Source: Eutreptiella sp. 'Long Island Sound 2002' (Eukaryota; Euglenozoa; Euglenophyceae; Eutreptiales; Eutreptiaceae). From it: a DNA stretch of 64,000 nucleotides. The stretch lies in the NCBI GenBank assembly GCA_964036045.1, contig OZ038399.1:22702170-22766169 (forward strand), written 5' to 3'. The notes below the pieces were generated by a model. The model did no database searches, was not told the origin of the DNA, and worked only from the letters and a program-made list of their open reading frames with translations. Below, in pieces: positions 12,289 to 23,419 of this stretch. Each line of letters begins with the position of its first letter. The stretch's first letter is position 1. The translations under genes were made by a program, and so were the position numbers.

Positions 12289-12539
12289 CGGTCCCCCGGC
12301 AATCGCCCGGTTACCGGGTTGCAACACCCAGACATCGTTCTCAACTCCCTGAAGCCCCCCCCCCCCCTCATTCGGCGGGCATCTGTCGGATGTTCGTCGC
12401 ATGTTTGTCTGATCTGTCCCACATCGGGCGTTGGGAATGGCTGCGGAGGTCCGGGCCAATCCCCGGACATCGTCTGGGGGGACTCCACAAGCGGCGACAG
12501 TCAACAGGCATCTCTTCCCATTTTCCAGGCCCAACCTGC

Positions 12540-12668
12540 CCTTCTACCCCTCCCCCTGTCCCCCCTCCCCCTGTGCCCCCTGCCCCTGTCCCCCCTCCGC
12601 CTGTCCCCCCCCCCCCTGTCCCCCCTCCCCCTGTGCCCCCTCCCCCTGTGCCCCCCCTCCCTGTGCCC
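12540..12668. repeat. C-rich minisatellite at the end of the PUS gene
   Basis: Irregular tandem 10-15 bp units of the type ccccctgtccccctc. On the minus strand they translate as repeated Gly-Gln/Ala-Gly-Glu-Gly, forming the low-complexity C-terminal tail of the pseudouridine synthase frame. Confidence 0.85.
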
Positions 12669-14447
12669 CCTCCTCCTGCGGCGCCGCGTCCTGCTCCCCC
12701 ACCCCTGCACTTCCCACCGCTGCACCGCCCGGGAACAGCTCCAACTTCAGAAACTTGTGGACGTTGCGGCGCAGCGCGTACATCCAGCGGCACACCACCT
12801 GCCGCTCATGCTCCACCGCCACAATCTCATTGCAGATCGTCCCCTTGAACGCCTCCACCTCCGCCGCCTTCCCGGGCCACTCCAGCGGCTGCCGCGCTGC
12901 GTCGCAGTTGGCCAACTTGTCCGAGTACTTGTCGAACTTGATGTCCAGCAGCAGCAGCCCGGCCGGCGGGGCCGGGGGGATGTTGAGGCGGGTGTCCGGC
13001 CGGAACGCGGACTCGAGGAGCCCCGGCGGGTGCCGGCTCGACACGGCGATCATGACCAGGCCCACCATCTTCCGGATCTGGTTGAACAGGAAGCTCTGCC
13101 CCCGCACCTCCAGCGTCACCATCTCGAGGCCGTCGCGCTCGTACGGGTCGCTGCACGTGAAGCTCGTCACGAAGCGCTGGCTCTGCGGGGCCGTCCCCTC
13201 GAGCCCCTTCGTGAAGTTGTGGTAGCGGTGCGTGCCCTCGTACATCCGCAGCAGCCGCCGGACCTCCGCCAGCACCGGGGCCGGCAGGCGGTACTGGCAC
13301 AGCCTCTGGAAACAGCCCTCGGGCAGCGGGATGTCCGAGAGGCGGAAGTCGTCCTCCTGCTTCGACGCGCGCGCGGCCGTCGGCCCGTCGTCGTCGTCGC
13401 CGCCGCCGCCGCCTCCGGCGCCGGGCTCGCCGGGGCCGCCCCGCGGGCGTTGAAGACCACGAAGTCCTCCAGCGGCCGGGGGAAGTACGCGGAGTAGTCC
13501 GCGAGGAACGCGAACGTGGGCACCATGTACTGGTACGTCCGGTGCGTGGCCTCCTGCTTCACGTTGCAGCGCTTGGTGGTCGGCGTGCACGCGAACACCC
13601 GCACGTCCTCCGGCAGCTCGGCGTTCAGCCGCGTCACAATCGTCTCGTCCGCGAGGTCCTTCGGCGCCCGCAGGCGCACGCTGAGGACGTTGCGCGCCGC
13701 GTGCACCCCCTTGTCTGTGCGGGACGCGCGCTGCCATGAGTACTTGTGCAGGTCTCCGGGCGCCGAGGGCGGGATATACTCGGCACGCATGAGGGCGTCC
13801 AACACCACCTGCTCGACCGTGAGGACGTCGGGGTTGATCTGCAGCCCGCAGTAGCGGGTGCCGCGGTACCCGATCAGCAACGCACACATGCGCTTCGGCA
13901 CGCGGTCGACCTCAGCTTCGCCCTCGAGCCGCGGCTGCTTTGCACTACGCTCCCCGTCATCGGGGGCGCCGCGTTTCAACCCGCGGTCAGGCCGGATCCG
14001 ACCCTCGACCTTGTCCAAAGTGCGGTTCATGATGTCGCGACGCTTCTTGACAACGCCGTCGTAGCATGGGCCGCATATTAGCGTGTCCCAACGACGGTCG
14101 AGCGTCACGATGCGGTAGTCCGTGCAGTCCTTTTTGCACATGAGACACGTGAACGGCACCGCTTTCACGAGCTTGAACATTTGCATGGGCCCGGCGGGCC
14201 ACAAGGTCTTCTTCACGGCCACTGCATTGCCACCAACCCATGCCTCTTTGATGTTCCAAGAGCCATCGTGCATGATTTTTGAAGAGTCAACGGCTCCTTG
14301 CGTAGGGGTGTTGTCCGGGGCGTCAGCGGCCATGACACTTGAATTTGATTGTGCACTCGCGGATTGTTCATCGATGGGCAACGAAACTCCGGTGGGGGCC
14401 TGTTCGGCGCCCTTTGGAGAGATTATTCCATCAGTAGGCGGTTCCAT
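12544..14447 (-). CDS. tRNA pseudouridine synthase, Pus1/TruA family (one frame break)
   Basis: The enzyme isomerises uridine to pseudouridine in tRNA (Pus1 of eukaryotes, TruA of bacteria), in nucleus or mitochondria. From ATG 14,447 the protein has a Ser/Thr-rich leader, a possible zinc site (C-L-M-C ... C-G-P-C), then the synthase domain. The catalytic aspartate is in R-A-S-R-T-D-K-G-V-H-A at about 13,700. The second domain shows F-L-F-N-Q-I-R-K-M-V-G-L-V-M, typical of the family. The frame opened at 14,447 carries the first domain, and a different minus frame carries the second, down to the TAG at 12,544. The switch falls in 13,385-13,455, a Gly/Asp repeat rich in GGC and GAC, so a sequencing indel, a tiny intron or a real mutation are all possible. 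The tail after about 12,740 is low-complexity. No promoter was recognised. Host gene. Confidence 0.88.
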
Positions 14448-15796
14448 GTCATGGGCACTAACGACAAGATTAATTGGTTATGGTCGAGGTTAACGATGTA
14501 AATTGTTAGGGATGGTTGGCCCTATATGCGTGTCCATTGCAATGCAAGCGTGCATAGCATACACTCTAGAGGCCCGCTCCACATTCCCTCTTGCCCATCA
14601 TCGCTTCAAGTGGATGCTCAATTCTCCCGTGCCTCATCCTCTTCGATGCTAATGCGGTTTGGTAGGCCCTCAACAATCTTTCAACCCCTTTGAGCCCACC
14701 CAGCCCTCCCAAACCGAAGAAATCTTTCGTACACGAACTTTTTGAGGGGGTTTTGGCCTCGGACGCGGTATCAACCCCTTGTTTGTTGTTGACCCCACCG
14801 ACGATTTGAGCAGATTCGGGTCGCACGTTCCGTAATTTATTTCAAAAAATCAGAATTCAAGGGAGGGGTCTAGATTCGCAGATGCGTCCACCGCCTTTGC
14901 GCACAAGCGCACCAGCGGCGTTTGCACCATTTTTGCAACAATTTGGCTAGTTGTTTTGAATTGAGACCTGCCAGAATGAGCGGCATGTTTCATGAATTTG
15001 CTAAAAATTTTCGCTAATTTGCAACTGAGCACAAGAACTTCCAGGCCAAAAAAAAGGACTTCGGGGGGGGGGGGGGGGGGGGTGGCACGAGGCCTTGGTG
15101 GCCTTCGCACTACGGAGTGGCCTTCCCTAGGCCGGGGCTACAGGTCGAGAGGTAGGGACATTGTTGTCTATCTACCCTATGCATCTCAACTTGTTTTGTG
15201 ATAGATACGCTACACAAAGTACTTTGAGACCCGCGTGATTTGGGCCTAGCTAGCAATTTCATCACCCTTGCATGGGTGGGAGCGGTAGCAAGCCAGAGAA
15301 GGTTCTCGGAACTCCATTTCCGGAAAGTGACCGGTATTTCGGATTGGAAAATGTATGCACCCACAAGCTTTGAATATCTCGACTCGCGCATTTCGCGCCT
15401 ACGTGTTTTTTTGCCTTGTCATTGATGTTCTCTCGTAGTTGGGTAATATGTGTCATTGCAATTCCGTCCTTCGGGCATTATACTTTTGCCTTCCATTTTG
15501 ACAACAATGCATTCAATACTTGAGCCACGTTCGCGGTATGTATGACTTGCACCTCTTATTGCATGAGCGTTTTAACGAATGTGTAGACCTCAAGGTGCAT
15601 GCAATGGGCCCTTTTGTCCGATGTCACGAATGTCGTGCATGGTGTTCTCTGCATGCTTTGTGGGCCATGGGCGCTCCAAGTGCCCCTTGTGTCCCAAATT
15701 GTGTCGTCCACCAGTCGACGCAAGAGGTGTTGCAAAGGAACATTTGGTAGTAGCTTGATATTAGAATATGTACGTGGTTAGGCTACATTTGTAATA
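14448..15796. other. Intergenic, no gene recognised; 20-base G run
   Basis: No coding similarity was found. A run of 20 G at 15,063-15,082 directly follows an A-rich stretch and is the longest G homopolymer I noticed in the window. The region upstream of 14,447 should hold the PUS promoter, but no element stands out. Confidence 0.5.
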
Positions 15797-16338
15797 CGTC
15801 AAGTGTTGTGCCGCACATGTCACCTGGACCACTTAGAGTGGCAAAAAGATCAGCTTGGCAAAAAGCAAGGTAAGGTTGAAGAAGACAACATGTTGCTTTG
15901 CTTGTGTGACCTCTTCGCCAAATCAACGGCAACAAGAAGCGCACGGGCGCCATCCCCCTCAAGAAGTTTGTGACCAGGCAGGAAAATGGTATGGCCATAA
16001 TTTGCACATGGCGAGGTCGGAGCCGGGATGTGTTCGAACGGGGCCACGGCACCTAGCTTCCATCATTGTGCATGTGGCATAAGGCTCCAGGCGTTGCAGC
16101 GTTTGCGCCTGTGGTTGTGTGCAGTGCCTATGGTGCAACGGCGGTCCGATCGGTGAACTCGTGCGCATGGCTTGCATGCATGCACTTAGAGGTGTTTCGG
16201 ACCTTGCAACATCAAGATGCACACGAATCTCTGAATTATCTATTGAATACCATCAAGGAATTATTGCAAAAGGAAATGAAGGAGGACCAAGCACGCACCT
16301 CGAACGCAGTGCATTACACGCGCGATAGCCACCAAGCG
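15797..16338 (+). pseudogene. Deubiquitinase fragment, UBP3/4 - USP12/46 type, with one intron
   Basis: Exon 1 (15,797-15,988) reads through a segment like L-L-C-L-C-D-L-F-A-K, then, after a one-base frame break at about 15,922-15,924, R-T-G-A-I-P-L-K-K-F-V. Exon 2 (16,190-16,338) gives the family signature Q-D-A-H-E-S-L-N-Y-L-L-N-T-I. Between them, 15,989-16,189 starts GTATGG and ends TTAG, and splicing restores the codon (G+AG=Glu), giving E-N-E-V-F like E-N-E-L-F in the family. Exon 2 ends at GTAAGAG, a good donor. In intact enzymes this region follows the catalytic Cys box (G-N-T-C-Y). Here that box is unrecognisable upstream, and the His box is absent downstream within the window. Ubiquitin-specific proteases cleave ubiquitin from substrates. 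I regard this as a decayed or partial host gene; the frame break could also be a sequencing error. Confidence 0.75.
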
Positions 16339-17183
16339 GTAAGAGCCCCACATAGGTGTGTTTCATTCCTCTCGGCAAAAGCTCGTATACACGACGAACC
16401 ATTGCTACACGTTCGACGCCAAGCCTCTTCTCGGGTTTTTGTGGGTGGCGCCATAAACAATCCTTTGGGGGTTCCACAAAGTCTACCCACCCTCTCCGTC
16501 CCTTGGAGTATGCGAAAGCACCACGAAGCACCACCGAGCCAAATTCTAATTCTTCCCCATCGGTTCACGTTGCGCATAGCAAATTATGAGTACTACAAAA
16601 CGGAGCATTGCACGGCTCGTGGCCGGTGCCAAATATGTTGTGTATGGTTGGGATGCGGTATCGGAAATTCCTAAGATAGGTTGAGATAATGAAGGGAGAA
16701 TTGCGAACGGAGCAACCTCCAAGTGTGGAGTCGAGCACCCATGGAATCCAAGGGTCGTGTCACACAAACGCAGGCACGTCACGCGCATCCTCATTCTAGT
16801 AGTGAAGCTAGTGAGGATGCACTCAACGGAGATGTGTTGAAGATGCGGCATTCTCACACCAACGCAAGCGCCGGATCAAACAAAAAGTCGTCGATAGTGT
16901 CCTCGTCGTCGGTGCCCATTTGCACCACTCCACATACGGCTCCCGACACCCATTCGGAGACGGAGGTGTGGATGTGGACGTTTGTGGTGGTGACTCCTGT
17001 GGCTACGCTGAAGTTGTTTACAGCTCCTTGTGCTTCCAAGGACCAAAAGGACTCTCCAAGCGTAACATCTACGATTGGGTAGCCCGCGGTCAACGGAAGG
17101 GGAGGGGGTGGGAGATCGCAAGGGATACCACACAACAAACGGAAAATGAAGGCAGGCAAGTCAATGGAAGCAAACAAAAGTTG
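16339..17183. other. No recognised coding sequence
   Basis: Further exons of the UBP gene would be expected here on the plus strand, but none of the later conserved segments of the family could be found in any frame. Confidence 0.45.
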
Positions 17184-18626
17184 TCAACAGGCAAGGGGGA
17201 GCGAATGCAAGAAGAACACGCTTATCAAACGGCCATGAGCTGTGGAAAGGTCCGAGTAGTACAGGGCACCGCAGTGTTGTCTTACCCTCACCTCGCCACG
17301 CCCTCGCTTCCCAATCAAGGACTCGTCCTGGGAACTTTGGCTATGGATCTGCGTGAGGTCCGTCACTCGAGGAGCTTCGCCTGGCAGAGAAGTGTCAGGC
17401 CCCGTCTCGGCCGGCCCACCACGTCCGCGTGGTTCCTCTGGTGCCTCGGGTGGCAGCAGTCGCATTGACTTCTTCGGCGGGTTGAGTGAGTCGACTTTAT
17501 CCGTAGCGGCCTCCGGGCATACAAACACCATGTGCATCGGTACGTTGTATCTCGCTTTGTCTGAGATCTCCATGGACCAACCACGTCCAGCAGCAAAGTG
17601 TGGGTCCGCATTTATGTCCAGTGCCCAGGTGAGTGATCCTTTTCGGGTAACATCACACACTCTAGCGTACTGCATACTCCACGGCTTCGGACTATGTGGG
17701 CTGGAGATGACTTTCAACACCACCGGAAGTCCTCGGGGCATCGCGTGGCTCAGCGCAGCCACATAGTCGCTGTGGGTAGTATACTTCAATTGTTGCGGAG
17801 CTTCTGGCCCTCCATGTTCGACAAGCAGGCCGTGTAGTGCCACATCCGTTAGTTCACTCACGGGGCACTGCAGCATGTTTTGCCCCAGTTTGGGAACCTG
17901 CTGCGGAGTGTCGTCCGGCTTCTCACGTATGCGTGATCCAGGGGGAGCATCGCCATTGCGACCGGTACCCGCATGTCCAACGGCCTGGCCCCCAGTCATA
18001 GGAGATGGAGATGGAGGTGGAAGGAGCCCCCTGTCCACATGAGATGATGCAAGCCGCGCCTTGGCTTGCTCGATGCGTGCCATGACATCGTCCTCCTTCA
18101 GTCCATGGGCACCCATGATGGCCTTCATGTAAACCTCGTTGGTGGCTTGCCCCACTTCCAAGCTCACTATTGACTCTTTGAGCACAGAAACGTCCGCTGT
18201 TAACGAGTGGACACAGCCTGCCACTCGCCTCACCTCTTTGTCGACCGCTGCAACGTCAATGACAGCCTTCTGGCTCCCTTCAGACTGTTCATTGTGAGGG
18301 CGCGCTCCAGCTCGTGCAGGTCGCGGAGCCTTAAAAGGGACTACTTTTGTCGGCTCCCTGGGTTCACCATCTTCAGTGGACTTTGTCTTCAGCTTAGCCT
18401 TCAAGGCTGCAAGGGGAGTGGTGGGTGGTTTTCGTCTCAGCCCCACTTGAAAGTCGACATCCATGTCTTGCACGTCGCCCTCCCCTGTAGATGCTCCGCG
18501 ATCATCCTGTGAGGCGGTGTTTTCTCCAGGAGAGGGTTGGCTGAGTCTTGCCGGCGTTCCATCGTCCCCCGCAACCAAAAAATTGATTGGTGAAAGGGGT
18601 GGAACGGATTTCTTGGAAGCATTCAT
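17184..18626 (-). CDS. Hypothetical 480-residue protein, Pro-rich with coiled coil
   Basis: An uninterrupted minus-strand ORF from ATG 18,626 to 17,184. Residues 1-130 are Pro/Ser/Lys-rich and look disordered. Residues ~130-170 form a short heptad-rich helix. After another Pro/Gly linker, residues ~255-400 look folded (W-S-M-Q-Y-A-R-V and W-A-L-D-I-N-A-D-P-H). I do not recognise the family. Its layout (disordered head, coiled coil, small folded domain) resembles ORF1/Gag-like proteins of retroelements, and it lies 0.8 kb beyond a truncated RT on the same strand, so it may belong to a mobile element. No nucleotide-binding or zinc motif is visible. Confidence 0.55.
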   Translation of the reverse strand: MNASKKSVPPLSPINFLVAGDDGTPARLSQPSPGENTASQDDRGASTGEGDVQDMDVDFQVGLRRKPPTTPLAALKAKLKTKSTEDGEPREPTKVVPFKAPRPARAGARPHNEQSEGSQKAVIDVAAVDKEVRRVAGCVHSLTADVSVLKESIVSLEVGQATNEVYMKAIMGAHGLKEDDVMARIEQAKARLASSHVDRGLLPPPSPSPMTGGQAVGHAGTGRNGDAPPGSRIREKPDDTPQQVPKLGQNMLQCPVSELTDVALHGLLVEHGGPEAPQQLKYTTHSDYVAALSHAMPRGLPVVLKVISSPHSPKPWSMQYARVCDVTRKGSLTWALDINADPHFAAGRGWSMEISDKARYNVPMHMVFVCPEAATDKVDSLNPPKKSMRLLPPEAPEEPRGRGGPAETGPDTSLPGEAPRVTDLTQIHSQSSQDESLIGKRGRGEVRVRQHCGALYYSDLSTAHGRLISVFFLHSLPLAC

Positions 18627-19409
18627 TCAACACTTTTGGAACTCGAAGTTTCATTATTATTCATCCCATGTCCTTACATTTCCCTCTTTTGCGCTTTTCC
18701 GTCTTTCCATCGTGCTTTTGGTTTCCACTTCCCCTTTTGTTATATCCATCATTTTCTCCTTCCCTTCGGCCTTGCTTTGGTCCCCGTGTTCCGTTGCGTT
18801 TCCACACAAACCTTCCCTTCGGTCGCTTCCACTTTCGTGGTCTTTGTGTCCGCCTTGGTTCCTGTTGGCAACTTGACAACGTGCTTCGAAATTGTTTATT
18901 CACTCAGTAACGGTAAAGGTGTAGCGTGCTGAACGTTGAAAGCATAGTGGAAGAAGGAAGGCCAACTCACAAGAGCACTCTCAACACCAGCACAACTCCT
19001 CAGCCAAAAAAATCAATTGAACATGGGAAGCTAAGTGCAGATGACAGTCGAAAAGCAGGGCAATATGGTGGACGGGAAATCAGGCATTTCAATGTACACA
19101 AGCTTATGCCAAACAAACATGAAGGCCATGCGGCATACTGCAATCAAAGATACTGTTCACGCTGCTCTGAACCACGGGCTCAAAAAATCAGCCCCAAGTG
19201 GTAGACAGACCAAAGCATCAGGCTCGCGTCTCACTACAGCCAGCCCACAAAAACCTGCACTGTCATGAAAGAGCACAGTCAAAACACTTGCAGAATCAAA
19301 AGAACACGACATCCCTCCCTGACCCGCAATCCGAGTGCAACTGCCAGCTCAGCCCCGCTTTTCGTGCGCTGGCTCCTGCACTCAAATAGTAACAAATAAC
19401 AATAAAAGA
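18627..19409. other. Spacer between two minus-strand ORFs
   Basis: AT-richer than its surroundings. No conserved ORF, RNA gene or long repeat was recognised. Confidence 0.5.
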
Positions 19410-20966
19410 TCACAAGACAGATCCAGAACTCGGCCCAGCGCTTTCAGAATCGCACACAAAGCGCTTGGCTTCTTCAATCCAAACCAGAATATCGGTTTTG
19501 GTAAAGAAGGCATCCACGGCAAACCGCTGACACGCTCTAAAGACCCGACCTTTCCACCATCGAGAGGGGTAACCTCGAATAGTCAGGCCCCAGATGATGG
19601 AGCGCACGTTGCAGACAAGGTCGTCTCGTGACCATGCATACCACATCGATTTGCAAATCAGGGCACTCACGAGTGACCTCCACACCACACGTGCATTGGG
19701 CGCCTTAGGGTGGACCCATTTATGCCATTCAGCATTCACTGTGTCACGCAGATCGAGGCAGACCCCTTTACGACGCAAACGCAGGACGGAGGGGTGGGAC
19801 CCATGCGTGATGACAGCTTCACCCCAGACGACGTCGCTCCCATGCGCTTCCCATTTCAAGGGGATTCCATAGACAATTCGAAGGATCACAGAAACAACAA
19901 ATTTAATATGCTCCAACAGTCTCGCACCCATATTTGCACAGATCAGGTAAATGTTATCCCTATACCGGCTAAACAGCACGAAGGGGAAGGAGGCTGCACT
20001 CAGCTGCTGGGAGTCTGGCCAACACATGGGGTTCAGAATTTCGCCCCGAACAGCCAGTAAAGGATGAAAAGCCTTTAGAAAATTCGCAACTCTCCCGCGC
20101 TGCTTTTTCTGGACGTGCTGCAACACAGTGGAAATCCTGCCATTGGGTGCCCCATCCCATGGGGTCGCTTTGATCAACCACACAGTTTCACTGCCCACCT
20201 GGACAGATCCAAACATGCTGTCAAGTGGGGCCCACCATTGATAGCACCCCACCTCTCGCAGGCTGTCAATAGTCATCGCAGGGCAGGAGGGCGCTGTCAT
20301 GATCTTACCAGACGGTATCATGCAGGCTGCATTGCGGGGGGCCATGGTAAAATCCGAATTGTCTGAAAAAGTACACCGGACCTCAAGAGGCAGGTCAGCC
20401 GGTTTCGGGGAATCAACAAAATCTCGGGGTGGCTGACGAATAGCTGAGTGAATGTCCTGTATCGTCTGTGGCACCTGTTCACCGTGCAAAACTGTCACTT
20501 CTCTCCAAATAGCCCAAATCTCAGCTAGCTGTGCTGAGATAAAGCCTCCAATAGGGACACCGCGAAGGCCTTGCCGCAAAATGACAGGGCCCGCAACGAA
20601 CAATACGTTATCATAGGTATCAAACCTGACGAACCGTGTCACCAGGGCCTCGGTGACATTCAGGAAAGCATTGGAAGCAGCTGAGCCAATGTGGTCCAGG
20701 TGCTTATCGGCCTTCGATACCGCAAAGGTCAGTGAAGTGGAACGACGCTTCTTAGCTCCGGTGTCAGCATCCATTGGGACCGAAGCTGGGGGGCTTGTGT
20801 GAGCCATACTATTGAAGTAGCTCACTAAATTTCTCACCGGCCCTTGTGGTTGTTGTGGGTCCGGGAGTTGTATTCTGGGGTGGGCGTGCCCCCACACCGC
20901 CGACGTTGAAGCAAGGGGGGGAGAACGGTTGTTCATAAGCAACCTTGGGCCCTCCGAATGCTCCAT
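19410..20966 (-). pseudogene. Chimeric ORF: Gag leader fused to C-terminal half of an RDN-type reverse transcriptase
   Basis: The first ~71 residues (MEHSEGP to MDADTGA) are identical to the start of the gypsy Gag at 38,188, because they lie inside the inverted-repeat arm. After the arm ends at 20,755 the frame continues into an RT-like protein: G-V-P-I-G-G-F-I-S-A-Q-L (motif B, residues ~136-147), S-R-Y-R-D-N (motif C position, ~333-338) and a thumb-like G-Y-P-S-R-W-W. Fingers and motif A are missing, so the RT is truncated at the junction. It matches the RT pieces at 46.5-48.3 kb segment by segment and shares G-Y-P-x-x-W-W with the Penelope-like ORF2. About 180 residues separate motifs B and C, against ~45-50 in the two relatives. 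It has an open frame but probably no activity. Confidence 0.7.
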
Positions 20967-21129
20967 GGTTCAGGTATAAAAAAATTGCCCGAAACTTCGA
21001 AGTCTCAAAGTGCACAAAAAAAATGACAGACCCAAGGTTTCCCAAGAAATCCCAAGAATCAAGAAATCCCAAGAACTTCCAACAAAGGCCTCTCAACCTC
21101 AGATCTATGCGATGATCCACGAAGTCCCA

Positions 21130-21530
21130 AGAAAGAAGGATGACTTTTCAACCTTGGATCCACGCCAAGATCCACAAGCCGCCACGCGCGCAGGCGAGAT
21201 GATGATGCCCAACGAAGCAAAGGCAGGTCCAAACGACCCAAACGAAGCGTCGCGCGTCGACGGCGACCTCGGACCTTTCAACCTTGGATCCACGCCAAGC
21301 TGCCACGCGCGCAGGCAAGATGACGGTGCCCAACGAAGCAAAGGCAGGTCCAAACGACCCAAACGAAGCGTCGCGCGTCGACGGCGACCTCGGACCTTTC
21401 AACCTTGGATCCACGCCAAGATCCACAAGTTGCCACGCGCGCAGGCAAGAGGACGGTGCCCAACGAAGCAAAGGCAGGTCCAAACGACCCAAACGAAGCG
21501 TCGCGCGCCGGCGTCGACGGCGGCAAACGC
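21130..21530. repeat. Three tandem ~121-130 bp units (left arm)
   Basis: Copies begin near 21,155, 21,284 and 21,405. Each contains ggatccacgcc, ccacgcgcgcagg, caacgaagcaaaggcaggtc and gaagcgtcgcgcg. The mirror copy in the other arm is 37,624-38,024. The block lies upstream of the Gag start on the minus strand and may be untranslated leader or LTR sequence of the gypsy element. Confidence 0.85.
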
Positions 21531-22797
21531 GATCTTCGTAAAAAGACCCAGATCAAGCGACGGCAGACCCAAGTAACACAATGCCACTTGCCGCAACCAG
21601 GATCTTTGTGAGATGACCCTGCTCAAGTGCGGATGCTCGCCAGCAGATTCAATTGACTCACTGGAGTTGCTTACACACTGCCGCAGGCTCAAAGGATCAG
21701 GAGATGACAGCCGGCAAAGCAGGAAGTATGACCACGTTTGTAATCTTTTGACTCTGAGTTGATGAGTGTTATTCTTTAACCCTGCCACCATGCAAGCTGT
21801 TTGTTTTCTCCGAACACCAAATGTACCAGTATACCTGCAACAACCCTGCAGCACGAAGTAATTGCAAATCAATCCAATCTGCCAGTGATCTCGAATCCCA
21901 GAGACATGAATAAAACGTGGTCATACTGCAGAGCAGCATGAGCACATGGAATACAAACACAAATGGTTGTAACGACAAAATAATGCAACAGATTTAAGTA
22001 TTGTGCTGTATAGATGCTGCATGTCACTGCATGTCACTCTGTATGTCAATGTCTGTAAGATCGCTGATGAATGCGCGACTTATAAAAACACCAGATCATT
22101 TGGAATCTTGAATGAACTATAAAAACACCAAATCATGACTTAGCTATAAAACATCAGAATGATGAAATAGCCCTGTATGTAGCCCTGTCTGTTAATGGGA
22201 CTGTACTGGCCATTACAGAAAGATGCAAGTGCAAAGCAACATATTGAACCAACAATGTGTGTTATAAATGATCCAAAAATGTAAATTCACTTGTTCCAAC
22301 AATTTGGCTTCCAAAAAATGATGCACAAGTCCACGAGATCATTGGCACACAGTTGAAAGTACAGTGAGCAAAATGGTCGAAAATGGTCCAAGAATGATCC
22401 AAAAGTGATCCACGGATCACCTACCCCATAAAACCCCCCCCCCCTCCCCACTGCCTAGTGTTTGGATCAAAAATGATCCGGATCACCCACCCCATAAACC
22501 CCCCCCCCCCTCCCCTGCCTGCCGGACAGTGGGCAAAAAACAGGCAGAGCCCTCACACAGGGGATGCCCAACACAAAACCTGTCCAATGCAATGTACAGG
22601 AGTAGGGACAGTTTTTGGCTTTCACACAGTACCCTCATGCTACTTATGCATAGTGTGCTTGACCGGTGGTCTCATTGGCTGTAGTCACTACCCATCCATT
22701 CACAGTTCCAGTGCCAGCCAGTCTAAGGGAGGAAATTAACATTGCCTGAAAATGCAGTTTCATATCCACACAACCATATAAAATTAAATTCTATATG

Positions 22798-22894
22798 TAA
22801 AACGGGCTATTAACCCGTTTTACCGGCAGTAAAACGGGCTACGCCTCGTACAGCCTGTTTTACTGCCGGTAAAATGGGTCAATAGCCCGTTTTT
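22798..22894. repeat. 42 bp-armed hairpin (left arm); mirror at 36,260-36,356
   Basis: Arm 22,798-22,840 folds on 22,852-22,894 around an 11-base loop with three internal mismatches, two of which are G-T wobble positions. Each arm itself repeats aacgggct / agcccgtt and taccggcagta, so smaller nested hairpins are also possible. Related aacgggtt and agcccgtttt pieces continue to 22,943. Confidence 0.85.
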
Positions 22895-23419
22895 TTTAAA
22901 AGGGGGTTATTATAGCCCGTTTTTTTTGGCAGAAAAACGGGTTAACCAGACCGACGTTAAGGTAGTAGTTTCTCCGAATCCGAGTGCACAAAAGAGAAGG
23001 GGATAGAGCGTGTCAAACCGTTTCCAGAGATCCGAAAAAAGGCTACTCCCTTCCCCGTGCCTGTAGACCCGGGTCTTATAATTTTTTGTCCCTGAGCCCA
23101 GGCGAGTGGGTCTTATATAGTGGTCTTTTGCGAGTGGGTCTTATACATTGTTGATCTGGAGCTTACTGCGACCTGTTTTCTTAACCACCAAAGAATGCCG
23201 GTTTCGGTGATGCAATTTTTGTCAATATTTATTTTTCAACCGAAAATAACCCCTTTGGGGTGGCAATGACATCATTAGAATGTCATCACATTCTCACATA
23301 ATAATTGAGCACATTGATTGATGAGGAAATTATGCGGTTGCACATTCATAAACCCCACCCCCATCCCCATCCTCAACCTCTGCCACCTCTAGTTCTTCCT
23401 CCAAATTCTTTGCGTTTAA

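Noticed and set aside
12283-13497. 404-codon plus-strand ORF opposite the pseudouridine synthase
   Set aside because: It is a shadow frame of a GC-rich gene whose minus-strand product has clear family motifs.
15063-15082. 20-G run as a functional element
   Set aside because: Interesting as a homopolymer, but no neighbouring structure suggests a role and its length may be unreliable in sequencing.
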